A DNA stretch of 64,000 nt from Mesorhizobium sp. 65-26 (GCA_001899205.1 MKVL01000032.1:250302-314301); one strand, 5' to 3'; numbered from the stretch's first letter, positions 41,271 to 51,037 are shown. The notes: generated by a model not told the origin, from the sequence alone. Numbers and translations are program-made.

Positions 41271-42767
41271 TCAGTTCATCGTCGGAATGACGAATTCCGC
41301 GCCGTCCTTGATGCCGGACGGCCAGCGCGAGGTGACCGTCTTGGTCTTGGTGTAGAAGCGGAACGCGTCCGGACCATGCTGGTTGAGGTCGCCGAAAGAC
41401 GACGCCTTCCAGCCACCGAAGGTGTAATAGGCGATCGGAACCGGGATCGGCACGTTGATACCGACCATGCCGACCTGGACGCGCGAGGCGAAGTCGCGCG
41501 CGGCGTCACCGTCGCGGGTGAAGATCGCGACGCCGTTGCCCATCTCGTGGTCGTTGGCGAGCTTGATCGCGTCCTCGTAGCGCGGCGCGCGCACCACCGA
41601 GAGCACCGGCCCGAAGATCTCTTCCTTATAGATGCGCATGTCGGCCGTGACATTGTCGAACAGGCAGCCGCCCATATAATAGCCGTTCTCGTAGCCCTGC
41701 ATCTTGAAGCCGCGACCGTCGACGACAAGCTTGGCGCCTTCCTTGACGCCGGTGTCGACGTAACCCTTGACGCGCTCCAGCGCCTGCGCGGTCACCAGCG
41801 GACCGAAGTCAGCCGAACCGTCGGTCGACGGGCCGACCTTCAGGCTCTCGACGCGCGGGATCAGCTTTTCCATCAGCCGGTTCGCGGTGTCGTTGCCCAC
41901 GGGAACCGCGACCGAAATCGCCATGCAGCGCTCGCCGGCCGAGCCGTAGCCGGCGCCGATCAGCGCGTCGACAGTCTGGTCCATGTCGGCGTCGGGCATG
42001 ATGATCATGTGGTTCTTGGCACCGCCGAAGCACTGCACGCGCTTTCCGGCCGCGCAGCCGCGCGCATAGATGTATTGGGCGATCGGCGTCGAACCGACGA
42101 AGCCGACGGCCTTGATGTCCGGATCGTCGAGGATGGCGTCGACCGCCTCCTTGTCACCGTTGACGACGTTGAGGATGCCCGCCGGCAGGCCGGCCTCGAT
42201 GAACAGTTCGGCGATGCGGATCGGCACGCCCGGATCGCGCTCGGACGGCTTCAGGATGAAGGCGTTGCCGCAGGCGATGGCCGGCGCGATCTTCCAAAGC
42301 GGGATCATCGCCGGGAAGTTGAACGGGGTGATGCCGGCGACGACGCCGAGCGGCTGGCGCATCGAATAGACGTCGATGCCTGGGCCGGCGCCATCGGTGA
42401 ACTCGCCCTTCATCATGTGCGGAGCGCCAATGCAGACCTCGACGACTTCGAGGCCGCGCTGAATGTCGCCGCGGGCGTCGGCGATCGTCTTGCCATGCTC
42501 GCGCGCCAGTATGTCGGCCAGCTCTTCATAGTCGCGGGCAGCCAGTTCGAGGAATTTCATCAGCACGCGCACGCGGCGCTGCGGGTTGGTCGCGGCCCAT
42601 TTCGGCTGCGCCGCCTTGGCGTTCTCGACGGCCGCGCGCAGTTCCGCCTGCGAGGCCAGCGCCACCGTGCCGCGCACGGAACCGTCCATCGGCTGCATGA
42701 CGTCCTGCTTGCGGCCGCTGGTTCCGGCGACACGCTTGCCGCCGATGAAATGACCGTATTCGATCAT
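41271..42767 (-). CDS. mmsA: CoA-acylating methylmalonate-semialdehyde dehydrogenase
   Basis: The 498-residue NAD-dependent enzyme converts methylmalonate or malonate semialdehyde to propionyl- or acetyl-CoA, in valine and inositol catabolism. The catalytic Cys is in GSAGERCMAIS, the NAD-binding FVGSTPIAQYIY segment contains the GSTP of this class, and ITPFNFPAMIPLWK is diagnostic for MmsA. GGGAG lies before the ATG at 42767. It is divergent from a LysR gene, the likely regulator. Valine uptake through Liv and this enzyme form a plausible catabolic link. Confidence 0.95.
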   Translation of the reverse strand: MIEYGHFIGGKRVAGTSGRKQDVMQPMDGSVRGTVALASQAELRAAVENAKAAQPKWAATNPQRRVRVLMKFLELAARDYEELADILAREHGKTIADARGDIQRGLEVVEVCIGAPHMMKGEFTDGAGPGIDVYSMRQPLGVVAGITPFNFPAMIPLWKIAPAIACGNAFILKPSERDPGVPIRIAELFIEAGLPAGILNVVNGDKEAVDAILDDPDIKAVGFVGSTPIAQYIYARGCAAGKRVQCFGGAKNHMIIMPDADMDQTVDALIGAGYGSAGERCMAISVAVPVGNDTANRLMEKLIPRVESLKVGPSTDGSADFGPLVTAQALERVKGYVDTGVKEGAKLVVDGRGFKMQGYENGYYMGGCLFDNVTADMRIYKEEIFGPVLSVVRAPRYEDAIKLANDHEMGNGVAIFTRDGDAARDFASRVQVGMVGINVPIPVPIAYYTFGGWKASSFGDLNQHGPDAFRFYTKTKTVTSRWPSGIKDGAEFVIPTMN

Positions 42768-42974
42768 GATTTCGCTCCCTGGGTTCGTGATGGATGCATT
42801 GTCCGCCTTTGCGCGCGTGATGGCAACGCGAGCGGAAACGCAACAGTTGTGCGCAAAATAGACAACAGCATCCGACTGTGCATTAATCGCCGCAAATGAG
42901 ACAGCGGAGGGATCGACGATTGCGGACAGCGGCATCCGGCCAGATGGCACCTGGAAACAGTTCGGATCGTCCCC

Positions 42975-43856
42975 ATGAACTGGGATGATGCACGCATCTT
43001 TCTGGCCGTGGCGCGCGCCGGCCAGATCCTCGGCGCCGCCAAGCGGCTGGAGCTCAACCATGCCACTGTCTCGCGCCGCATCGCCGCGCTCGAGGAGGCG
43101 CTGCGCACCAAGCTGTTTCGCCGGCTGACCACCGGCAGCGAGCTGACGCCGGCCGGCGAGCGCTTCCTCGACATCGCCGAACGGATGGAGGCGGATGTCA
43201 TTGCCGCGCGCGCGGCCGTGGCCGGCGAAGGCGACGACGTCTCCGGCACCGTGCGCATCGGCGCGCCCGACGGCTTCGGCGTCGCCTTTCTGGCCAAGCG
43301 CCTCGGCGCGCTCACCGCGATGCACCGCGAACTCACCATTCAACTCGTGCCGGTGCCGCGCTCCTTCTCGCTGTCGCGGCGCGAGGCCGACATCGCGATC
43401 ACCGTCGAGCGGCCGACCGAGGGGCGGCTGGTGGCGGGCAAGCTTGTCGACTACACGCTCGGCCTGTTCGCCTCCCGCGCCTATGCCGAGGCCAACGGCC
43501 TGCCGCAAACCGCCGCCGAGCTTTCGCGCCACACGCTGATCGGCTACGTGCCCGACCTGATCGTCAGCCCTTCGCTCGACTATGCCGCCGAATTCAGCCC
43601 GGACTGGCGCAGCGCCTTCGCCATTTCCTCGGCGCTCGGTCAGGCCGAGGCGGTGCGAGCGGGCGCCGGCATCGGCATCCTGCACACCTTCGTCGCCCGT
43701 TCGATGCCGGAACTGTTACCGGTGAATGCCGTCGCGCCCATTCGCCGGGCCTATTGGCTGGTGTATCACGAATCAGTGAGGCCCCTGCGTCGCGTGCAGG
43801 CGGTGGCGGGCTTCATCACCAAGGCCGTCGAGCGGGAAAAGGCGCTGTTCATGTAG
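42975..43856 (+). CDS. LysR family transcriptional regulator
   Basis: A 293-residue regulator. The N-terminal winged HTH has WDDARIFLAVARAGQILGAAKRLELNHATVSRRIAALEEAL, the LysR signature; the C-terminal effector-binding domain follows (GTVRIGAPDGFG). It is divergent from mmsA with about 207 bases between and is the natural candidate for its regulation; no T-N11-A palindrome was fixed by eye. The next gene downstream starts about 90 bases later and is probably independent. Confidence 0.92.
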   Translation: MNWDDARIFLAVARAGQILGAAKRLELNHATVSRRIAALEEALRTKLFRRLTTGSELTPAGERFLDIAERMEADVIAARAAVAGEGDDVSGTVRIGAPDGFGVAFLAKRLGALTAMHRELTIQLVPVPRSFSLSRREADIAITVERPTEGRLVAGKLVDYTLGLFASRAYAEANGLPQTAAELSRHTLIGYVPDLIVSPSLDYAAEFSPDWRSAFAISSALGQAEAVRAGAGIGILHTFVARSMPELLPVNAVAPIRRAYWLVYHESVRPLRRVQAVAGFITKAVEREKALFM

Positions 43857-43948
43857 CCGGCCATGCCCTCGCCATAAAGCCGATGAGTGTGGCCACAGGC
43901 GGTTAGGCGCCGCGGTGGGAGCCTCTCTTGGAAAGCTGGCAAATCATA

Positions 43949-44407
43949 ATGCGAGCCGTTCTTGCCATGCTGCCCCTGCCCGGTTTGCCATTGCTTATCC
44001 TGTCCGCGTGCGCCAACCCGTGGACGAAAGTGCCGGAGGCTGACCTGCCCAGGCCTGTCCGCTACGCAATGGCGCGCCCCTCGCCCTTCGTCATCGGCAA
44101 CTATTGCGGCCCGGGCACGCGCACCGGCGATCTTTCCGCAAGGCCGGTCGACCGTCTCGACGCCGCCTGTCAGGTACACGACGCCTGCTACATCGCCCGC
44201 CACGATCACTGCGATTGCGACGGAGCGCTTGTGACGTCGGCAAGGACCATCCGTGACGACGCCACGGCGCCGAAGGCGATGCGCGCCGAGGCCGAGTTGC
44301 TGATCGCCACCTTCGCTATTCCCGTCTGCAAGGTGTTCCCGCAAGGCTTCATGCCGCCGCGCGATCCGGCGCAGCTTTCCGCCATGAAAACCGGGGCGAC
44401 CGGGTGA
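43949..44407 (+). CDS. Phospholipase A2-like lipoprotein
   Basis: A 152-residue predicted lipoprotein. A lipobox LSAC (Cys about residue 21) follows the hydrophobic LPLPGLPLLIL. The mature part carries the phospholipase A2 hallmarks: YCGPG at 52-56 (calcium loop), CQVHDACY with His77-Asp78, and CDCDG with Asp91, together with cysteines for disulfides. Known bacterial PLA2 proteins use the same His/Asp layout; enzymatic activity here is inferred. An in-frame TTG at 43928 has a better Shine-Dalgarno match; the ATG at 43949 gives a cleaner signal. Its stop overlaps the next start by four bases. Confidence 0.8.
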   Translation: MRAVLAMLPLPGLPLLILSACANPWTKVPEADLPRPVRYAMARPSPFVIGNYCGPGTRTGDLSARPVDRLDAACQVHDACYIARHDHCDCDGALVTSARTIRDDATAPKAMRAEAELLIATFAIPVCKVFPQGFMPPRDPAQLSAMKTGATG

Positions 44408-46560
44408 TCGTCCGCATCCACCTCATCACGGGCCTGCTTTGTAGTATCGCCTTGCTCGGCGGCTGCGCTTCCGCCGTGAAGTCCTGCGACGTGTTTCCGG
44501 GCGAGGCTGGCTGCGCGCGTCCGTCACTCTCGGCCGCCTCTCCGCAGGCGGAGGTCGCGGCGGCGGCGTTCCTCGGCAAGGCGGCAACGGGCGACTATGC
44601 AAAACGCTTCCTGGCCCTGCTCGCCTATGGCGAGCTCGGCGCGATGGACCGCGCCAATGGGACCGGGCCTTTCGGTCACGACCGCCGAAACATCCAGAAC
44701 CGGGACTTCCAGGCTGCCTACGGCACGCTGGAACGGCTGGCGCGGCCGCTCGGCGCGGTGCAGATGGAGCCGACGAAAGGCCGTGCGGTCGACGGCCATT
44801 TCAAGGACCGCTGGCGCGTGTCGCGGCAGACGCTCTATGTCGACGCCACCGCGAGACCCCTCGCGCCCAAGAGTTTCCTGTTCTCCGGCCTGCAGGCACG
44901 CTCTGTGGAGATCGTGGTGCACCAGGCCGGCGACCATGCGCTGGACATCGCCGGCGCCTGCGACGGCGCGCTGGCGATCCGCCAGGGCGGAGCCATGCAA
45001 CGCCTGCCGGCGCGCGCTCCCTTTCGCATCCGGCTGCCGGGCGGCGATCGTTCCGCGAGCCTCTTTCCCGCCCAGGCCCTCCAGCGTTGCGACCTGACGA
45101 TACGCTCCAGCCTCGCCCCGGCCGGCGCTGCGCTCACCCTGTTGCGCGAGGAAACGGCGGACCCGGGATCGGCGGCTTTCGACAGCCTGTACCAGCGTTG
45201 CCCGGTTCCTGATCCCGCCGGCATGGAAGAGCTCGACCGCGTCTTCTATGCCGGTCGCTGGCTGTCGCAGACCTGCGCGATGCCGACGGGAAATCCCCGG
45301 CTGCTGCGCAAGTCGCGCGACGGCTTCAACGCCAAGGTCGAGGCGCTTCTGGGCATGCCGCTTGCCGACAGTGCCATCGACAAGGCCGATCCGGAACTGC
45401 CGCTAGACTTCTCCCATGCGCCCAGGCTGAAGCTGATCTACCTGTCCTCGCTGGAGTTCAAGGCGGATTTTTCCGGCCGCGTCATCGAGCGGCTGATCCG
45501 CTATCATGCGGCGCGGGGCACCAAGGTGCGCATCATGGTCACCGACGTGCTGGAGCGCGAGAAGGACGATGCGCTCCTGCATCGGCTGGCGGCGGAGTTC
45601 CCCAATGTCGAGCTGCAGGAATATCGCTGGCGCGCGGACCATGGCGCGCCGCTCGACGAACAGATCTCGCAACTGCACAAGACCCATCACGTCAAGATGC
45701 TGGCCACGCTGGCCGAGGATCCGCGCCGCTCGCGCGTCATCATCGGCGGCCGCAACATCCATGACGGCTTCCTGTTCCACAGCCCCGTCGACCTGTCGCG
45801 CTACCCCGGCCTGCAGCAATACGGCAAGACCGACGGTTTCTCGCTGAACTACTATTCGAACTGGAGCGACTTCGACATCGAGATGTCGGACCCGGCCACG
45901 GTCGAAACCCTGGCACGGCACCTGTCGACGCTATGGTTCCGCGACGCCGACACCAACCTCTCGCGGCCATTCTCCATTCCCGTTCGCGCCGGTCGCGTGC
46001 GGCCGCAGGGCGCGGCGCGCCACTTCATTTCGGTGCCTTACGAGGACGGGCATGCGCTGGAGGCCTATTTCGTCGAACTGATCGACGCCGCCGAGCACCA
46101 TATCGAGATCGTCAATCCCTACCTGAACCTCACGCCCGAACTCGCCGAGGCCTTCGACCGGGCCCTGGCGCGCGGCGTCAGGATCGACATCATCGGCCGC
46201 ATCGACCTCAAGGGTGACATCGGCGGCAAGTTCCTGACCGCGCTGAACAAGCTGTTCGTCGAGAAGTATGGCGACCGCATCAACATCCGCGAGTTCAAGG
46301 CCCCGGACGTGGTGCTGCACTCCAAGATCATGATGATCGACGAGCGGCTTGTGACGATATCCTCGGTCAACCTCAACAACCGCAGCTTCCTGCACGACAG
46401 CGAGAACGGCCTTATGGTGCTCGACCCGGCATTCTGCCGGCGTATGCAGCCGATCCTCGACGACTACGCCGCGCATTCGAAGCCCGTCGACCCCAAGGTG
46501 AGCATACCCTGGGTCTACCGGATGCTCTTTGCGCAGGACTGGGTGAGGCAGGCCTTCTGA
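44404..46560 (+). CDS. Phospholipase D-like (HKD) lipoprotein
   Basis: A 718-residue predicted lipoprotein: a GTG at 44404 overlapping the upstream TGA, hydrophobic N-terminus and lipobox LLGGC. The C-terminal half has two HxK motifs: His429-Val430-Lys431 followed by VIIGGRNIHDG, and the canonical His639-Ser640-Lys641 followed four residues later by Asp646 (HSKIMMID). The first motif has a longer spacing than usual. The N-terminal 300 residues are not assigned. Family members hydrolyse or transfer phosphatidyl groups (PLD, cardiolipin synthase); the substrate here is unknown. It is coupled to the PLA2-like gene. Confidence 0.83.
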   Translation: MIVRIHLITGLLCSIALLGGCASAVKSCDVFPGEAGCARPSLSAASPQAEVAAAAFLGKAATGDYAKRFLALLAYGELGAMDRANGTGPFGHDRRNIQNRDFQAAYGTLERLARPLGAVQMEPTKGRAVDGHFKDRWRVSRQTLYVDATARPLAPKSFLFSGLQARSVEIVVHQAGDHALDIAGACDGALAIRQGGAMQRLPARAPFRIRLPGGDRSASLFPAQALQRCDLTIRSSLAPAGAALTLLREETADPGSAAFDSLYQRCPVPDPAGMEELDRVFYAGRWLSQTCAMPTGNPRLLRKSRDGFNAKVEALLGMPLADSAIDKADPELPLDFSHAPRLKLIYLSSLEFKADFSGRVIERLIRYHAARGTKVRIMVTDVLEREKDDALLHRLAAEFPNVELQEYRWRADHGAPLDEQISQLHKTHHVKMLATLAEDPRRSRVIIGGRNIHDGFLFHSPVDLSRYPGLQQYGKTDGFSLNYYSNWSDFDIEMSDPATVETLARHLSTLWFRDADTNLSRPFSIPVRAGRVRPQGAARHFISVPYEDGHALEAYFVELIDAAEHHIEIVNPYLNLTPELAEAFDRALARGVRIDIIGRIDLKGDIGGKFLTALNKLFVEKYGDRINIREFKAPDVVLHSKIMMIDERLVTISSVNLNNRSFLHDSENGLMVLDPAFCRRMQPILDDYAAHSKPVDPKVSIPWVYRMLFAQDWVRQAF

Positions 46561-46597
46561 AGTCCCGGTGGCGCGCGGCGAGGCCATGCACCCGGAA

Positions 46598-47854
46598 CTA
46601 CTTCAAATACCGCTCCGGACCGAGGTCGCGGACGTTGATGTCCGGGACGCGGCTGGAAATGATATCGGCCAGCACCTTGGCCGAACCGCAGGCCATGGTC
46701 CAGCCAAGCGTTCCGTGGCCGGTGTTGAGAAAGAGGTTCGACAGCTCCGTGCGGCCGACCAGCGGCGGGCCGTCGGGCGTCATCGGCCGCAAGCCGCACC
46801 AGAAGGTGGCCTCGCGCATCGCGCCGCCGCCGGGGAACAGGTCCTCGACGGAGTGTTCGAGCGTGCGGCGCCGCGATTCGTGCAGCCGGAGGTCGAAACC
46901 CGAGATCTCGGCCGTGCCGCCGACGCGGATGCGGTCGCCGAGCCTGGTGATCGCAACCTTGTAGGTCTCGTCCATCACCGTCGAAACCGGCGCCGCGGCG
47001 GCGTCCTTGATCGGCACCGTGATCGAGTATCCCTTGACCGGATAGACCGGGATCGGCCGCTTGATGAAGCGCATGAAGCCGGCCGAATAGCTGCCCATGG
47101 CCATGACGAAGGCTTCGGAATGTTTCCAGCCCCGGCTCGTGGACAGGCTGGTGATGCGGTTGCGGGTGCGGATGACCCGGTAGACCGTCGTGTCGTATTC
47201 GAAGGTGACGCCGCGCTCCACGCAGAGCTGCGCCAGCCTGTCGGTGAACATCTTGCAATCGCCGGTTTCGTCGCCCGGCAGCCTGAGCCCGCCGACGAAC
47301 TTCTCGCGCACCGCCGCCAGCGCCGGCTCGGCCGCGATGCAGCCATCCGGATCGAGAGCCTCATAGGGCACGCCATATTTCTTCAGCACCTCGACGTCGC
47401 CGGCGATGCCGTCGAGCTGCTTCTGGCTGCGAAACAGCTGCAGCGTACCTTTCGCGCGCTCGTCATAGGCGATGCCGGTCGTCTCGCGTAGCGCCTTCAG
47501 CACATCGCGGCTGTACTCGGCCAGCGGCACCATGCGCGCCTTGTTGACCGCGTAACGTTCCGCCGTGCAGTTGCGCAGCATCTTCAGCAGCCAGAGCCAC
47601 ATATACGGATCGAGGGTCGGGCGCACCACCAGCGGGCCGTGCTTCATCAGCAGCCACTTGATCGCCTTCAGCGGAATGCCGGGGCCGGCCCATGGCGACG
47701 CATAGCCCGGCGACACCTCGCCGGCATTGGCGAAGCTGGTCTCCAGCGCCGGGCCTTTCTGGCGGTCCAGCACCGTCACCTCGTGGCCGGCTTCCGCGAG
47801 ATAATAGGCCGTGGTGACCCCGATAACGCCACCGCCCAGCACCATGATTTTCAT
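46598..47854 (-). CDS. dadA: D-amino acid dehydrogenase
   Basis: The 418-residue membrane-associated flavoenzyme oxidises D-alanine and other D-amino acids to 2-oxo acids. The FAD motif is [48 protein letters not shown] and the C-terminal [16 protein letters not shown] and [15 protein letters not shown] are characteristic of DadA. AAGGAG lies six bases before the ATG. The alanine racemase gene lies further upstream at 49168-50310, as in dad operons, but two GreA-like genes intervene; so co-regulation is not proved. Confidence 0.94.
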   Translation of the reverse strand: MKIMVLGGGVIGVTTAYYLAEAGHEVTVLDRQKGPALETSFANAGEVSPGYASPWAGPGIPLKAIKWLLMKHGPLVVRPTLDPYMWLWLLKMLRNCTAERYAVNKARMVPLAEYSRDVLKALRETTGIAYDERAKGTLQLFRSQKQLDGIAGDVEVLKKYGVPYEALDPDGCIAAEPALAAVREKFVGGLRLPGDETGDCKMFTDRLAQLCVERGVTFEYDTTVYRVIRTRNRITSLSTSRGWKHSEAFVMAMGSYSAGFMRFIKRPIPVYPVKGYSITVPIKDAAAAPVSTVMDETYKVAITRLGDRIRVGGTAEISGFDLRLHESRRRTLEHSVEDLFPGGGAMREATFWCGLRPMTPDGPPLVGRTELSNLFLNTGHGTLGWTMACGSAKVLADIISSRVPDINVRDLGPERYLK

Positions 47855-47916
47855 CGTTCACTCCTTCGGCGCCAGGCATCCCCCGCGGGATGCGCTCCGG
47901 CGCCGCACCAACTTCT

Positions 47917-48474
47917 TCACGCCGCCGAGGGTCCGGGGTCGTCGTCATTTATTGTCTGCCGCATTCCGACCGTTTCGCCAAGGGGTCCGCTGGCCAGAGG
48001 CGCGCTGTAGACCAGCCTCAGCCCATTCGGCCGCTGCACAGCGCCGAGCAACTTGTCGCGAGCAGCGCGCCGCGCGGCCTCCGGCTGGTAGAGAACCTGC
48101 TCGATCGCGATGCGCTCCCGCCGGCCATCGGCCAGTTCGACGACCACGCTCTGGCCCTCGGCCAGGCCGAGCATCGACATGCCGCGCCGCGTGGCGAGCT
48201 CCAGGCTGGAACCGACCGGGCCGCGTGCCTCGTTCTGCACCAGCGTGCGCGTCTCAGCCGGACCCGCGTCGACGCGGAAGATCACCCTGCTGTTGAGCGT
48301 CACGACATCGGGCGCGACCCCATCCACCGACACCACGCGACTGCGCGACAGCTTGTCCTCAAGCGTCGGCACGATCGGATCGGCAAAGGCCCGCCGGCGC
48401 GCCAGCATGGCCTCGAGCACAGCGAAGTCCTTCGTCGTCAGGCAGCAGCCCGGCGCCAAGATAGCCGTATCCAT
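47917..48474 (-). CDS. GreA/GreB C-terminal domain protein (Rnk-like)
   Basis: A 185-residue protein. A short N-terminal helix pair (LTTKDFAVLEAMLARRRAFADP) is followed by a GreA/GreB C-terminal beta domain (VTLNSRVIFRV, GMSMLGLAEGQSVVVEL) of the type that binds RNA polymerase beside the secondary channel. The long coiled-coil finger of true Gre factors is not present. It begins two bases after the Rnk-like gene, so they form an operon. The C-terminal 50 residues are an extra tail. Its role at RNA polymerase is inferred. Confidence 0.8.
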   Translation of the reverse strand: MDTAILAPGCCLTTKDFAVLEAMLARRRAFADPIVPTLEDKLSRSRVVSVDGVAPDVVTLNSRVIFRVDAGPAETRTLVQNEARGPVGSSLELATRRGMSMLGLAEGQSVVVELADGRRERIAIEQVLYQPEAARRAARDKLLGAVQRPNGLRLVYSAPLASGPLGETVGMRQTINDDDPGPSAA

Positions 48475-48476
48475 GG

Positions 48477-48893
48477 TCAGCTCCGGGCGTCGACGACAGG
48501 CAAGGGTTCGACGGTCTCGATCGTGAGCGACAATTCACGGCCGTCGCGGGTGCTCCAACGTACGGTCTGTCCGGCGGAGGCGCCGATCAGGGCGGTGCCC
48601 AGCGGCGTCAGAACGGAAACCTTGTTCTCGGCGATATCGGCTTCGCCCGGATAGACCAGCGTCATGCGCTGGACTGAGCCGGCGGCGCCGCGCAGGATCA
48701 CGGTCGACCCCATGCGCACGACGCCGGCGGGCATCGCAGCACCGTCCGTCACCGTGGCGCGCTCCATTTCGACAAGCAGTTCCTCCGCGATGACCGGCGC
48801 GCGGTCGAGTGAAGCCCTGGCCAGCGTGGTCAGCCGGCCATGATCGGCCTCGCTGACCAGAAGGTGGGCGCTTTGTGCTGTTGCATGACGCAT
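48477..48893 (-). CDS. Nucleoside diphosphate kinase regulator Rnk-like protein
   Basis: A 138-residue protein with an Rnk N-terminal coiled coil (LLVSEADHGRLTTLARASLDRAP) and a GreA/GreB-type C-terminal domain (VVRMGSTVILRG, ADIAENKVSVLTPLGTALIGASAGQTVRW). Rnk binds RNA polymerase in the secondary channel like Gre factors but lacks the catalytic acidic tip. GAGG lies seven bases before the ATG at 48893, which beats the ATG at 48911. It pairs with a second Gre-type protein immediately downstream. A name transfer from E. coli rnk would be unsafe. Confidence 0.82.
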   Translation of the reverse strand: MRHATAQSAHLLVSEADHGRLTTLARASLDRAPVIAEELLVEMERATVTDGAAMPAGVVRMGSTVILRGAAGSVQRMTLVYPGEADIAENKVSVLTPLGTALIGASAGQTVRWSTRDGRELSLTIETVEPLPVVDARS

Positions 48894-49167
48894 GGCAAAC
48901 CTCGTGACCATGGCGCACCCGAACGATGCGCGTCGCCGCCCGCGGGCGGTCCCGATGACAAACCGTCAGCCGCGACGGGCCGACCGGTCGATGAAGATGA
49001 TTTTAGGAAAAACGCCCCGGTGCCGACGGACGCCAAAAGGCGGCCGGGCCGGGGCTACGATCCCGCGATGGGGCAAACCCTGAAAAAGGTCTTCTTGATA
49101 TAAGCGAGGTTGCTCATGTCGCGAGCGTTGCCGAGAAGCATGCGCTTGTCAAGCGTGGCGAAACCGC

Positions 49168-50310
49168 TCAGCCGCCGAGATGGCGCCGGTAGAACCGGTG
49201 GCCGAGGCTGGTCAGGATCTCGTAGCCGATCGTGCCGGCATGGCCGGCCGCGTCGTCGACGCTCTGCGAAGGGCCGAGAAACTCGACGAGATCACCCGCC
49301 TTCAGCCGGTTCGCCGGCAGGGCGGAGACATCGAGGATGATCGAATCCATGGAGACGCGGCCAAGGAACGGCAGCCGCACGCCTTCGAACCAGGCGGCCG
49401 ACGCCGCGCGCCTGTGCCACCCGTCGGCATAGCCGAACGAAACCGTTGCCGCCCGCATCGGCCCTGTCGCTCGGAAGGTATGGCCGTAGCCGACCCCGGC
49501 GCCGGCTTCGAGCTGGCGCGTCTGGATGACCTTGGCCTCGAGCCGCACCACCGGCAGCATCGGGCTTGCCTTGCCGGGTGTCGGATTGATGCCGTAGAGC
49601 GCGGCTCCCGGCCGGGCGAGGTCGTAGTGATAGGGGCGACCGAGAAAGATGCCGGAGGAATTGGCGAGCGAGGCGGGCGCCGGGGGCAACAGGTGGCGCA
49701 GGCGCTCGAAGGCGAGCCTTTGCCGCTCGTTGGCCGGGTGGCCGGGCTCGTCGGCGCAGGCGAGATGGCTCATCACCAGCGTCACCTCGATGCCGTCGAA
49801 GGAGGAAGGATCGCCGGCGATGGTCTCGACCTCCCCGGGCGCGAGTCCGAGGCGGGACATGCCGCTGTCGACCTGGACGGCGGCGCGCAGCCCGCGGCCG
49901 CAACGGCGCGCGGCCTGGCGCCACGCCGCCAGTTGCGTTCCGCTGTTGATGACGGGCACCAGATTGGCCGCCGCCGCGTCGGCTTCAGCATCGGGCGGAA
50001 TGCCGTTGAGAATGTGGATGGTTCCTGCATCGCCGAGCGCGCGGCGGAGCGCCAGGCCTTCGCCCAGTTGCGCCACGAAGAATGTGTCGCATCCTTCCTT
50101 GGCCAGCGCCGAAGCGACATGGGCGGCGCCGATGCCGTAGCCATCCGCCTTGACCACACCGGCGCAGGCGACGCCGTCAAGTTCCGCTTTCAGCCGGCGG
50201 TAGTTCGCCCGTATCGCCCCTAGATCGATGGTGAGCACGGCGTCAGCCGCGGCGGGAGCAGGTTCAGCCTGTTGCGGCGCCAATGTCGTCGGTGCGATGG
50301 TTTCGTTCAA
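49168..50310 (-). CDS. alr: Alanine racemase
   Basis: The 380-residue PLP enzyme interconverts L- and D-alanine for peptidoglycan or for D-alanine catabolism. The PLP Lys is in AGVVKADGYGIGA, the second catalytic Tyr in VGYGHTF, and the GRVSMD and NPTPG segments are conserved. A TTG at 50310 preceded by GGAAGAACCG is my best start; no ATG lies in a fitting place. D-amino acid dehydrogenase gene lies downstream on the same strand, so this could be the catabolic DadX form. Confidence 0.9.
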   Translation of the reverse strand: MNETIAPTTLAPQQAEPAPAAADAVLTIDLGAIRANYRRLKAELDGVACAGVVKADGYGIGAAHVASALAKEGCDTFFVAQLGEGLALRRALGDAGTIHILNGIPPDAEADAAAANLVPVINSGTQLAAWRQAARRCGRGLRAAVQVDSGMSRLGLAPGEVETIAGDPSSFDGIEVTLVMSHLACADEPGHPANERQRLAFERLRHLLPPAPASLANSSGIFLGRPYHYDLARPGAALYGINPTPGKASPMLPVVRLEAKVIQTRQLEAGAGVGYGHTFRATGPMRAATVSFGYADGWHRRAASAAWFEGVRLPFLGRVSMDSIILDVSALPANRLKAGDLVEFLGPSQSVDDAAGHAGTIGYEILTSLGHRFYRRHLGG

Positions 50311-50467
50311 TTCGGTTCTTCCGGGCTCCCTGTTGAATCTTCCCCCTACTGGAGCATTTGCGCACAAACAAGGCAATGCGGCCCCGCCCACGGGAGCGGG
50401 CCGTCACTGTCAGGGAACGACGACGGCGCGGGTGCCCCGTCAAGGTACGGGATTCACGAGACGGAAT

Positions 50468-50983
50468 TCACGGCGCCAGATGCCGGAACGCCGCCACGAC
50501 ATCCTCGTAGACCTTGCGCTTGAAAGGCACGATCAGGTCTGGCAGGTCGCGCATCGGCCGCCAGGACCATTGATCGAACTCGGCCGTATGGCCGCCGGGC
50601 GGCGGGTTGATCTGGATCTCGCCCTCGCCGCCATGGAAGCGGTAGGCGAACCACTTCTGCGTCTGGCCGCGATACTTGCCCTTGAACGCCACGCCGACGA
50701 GATGTCCGGGCAGGTCGTAATTGATCCAGCCGGGCGCTTCGGCGATCAGCGAGACGCTGCGCATCCCCGTCTCCTCGTAGAGCTCCCGCTCGGCGGCCTG
50801 GCGCGGCTCCTCGCCCTTGTCGATGCCGCCCTGCGGCATCTGCCAGAGCTGCGACGTCCCCGAGAATTCACTGTCCGGCTCGGGAATACGGTGGCCCACC
50901 CAGACCAGCCCGTCGCCATTGAGGATCATCAGCCCGACGCAGGGGCGGTAAGGCAGGGTTTCGGGGTCGATCTTCTTGGCCAT
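50468..50983 (-). CDS. rppH: RNA pyrophosphohydrolase
   Basis: The 171-residue Nudix hydrolase removes pyrophosphate from the 5' end of mRNA and so starts decay. The Nudix box is [23 protein letters not shown], preceded by [13 protein letters not shown] and QLWQMPQGG, and the WFAYRF and KRKVYEDVV segments are typical of RppH. It is full length. It lies downstream of the divergent polysaccharide deacetylase gene on the same strand, a conserved alphaproteobacterial order. Confidence 0.95.
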   Translation of the reverse strand: MAKKIDPETLPYRPCVGLMILNGDGLVWVGHRIPEPDSEFSGTSQLWQMPQGGIDKGEEPRQAAERELYEETGMRSVSLIAEAPGWINYDLPGHLVGVAFKGKYRGQTQKWFAYRFHGGEGEIQINPPPGGHTAEFDQWSWRPMRDLPDLIVPFKRKVYEDVVAAFRHLAP

Positions 50984-51037
50984 CCGTCAGTTTTCCAGTC
51001 GTCAGTGTTCATTGCCCGCCAGGCGTCCGCCTTGGCG

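Noticed and set aside
41271-43685. An 804-residue fusion including mmsA
   Set aside because: The extra N-terminal part is antisense to the LysR gene and ends across the divergent promoter; the ATG at 42767 with GGGAG yields a normal MmsA.
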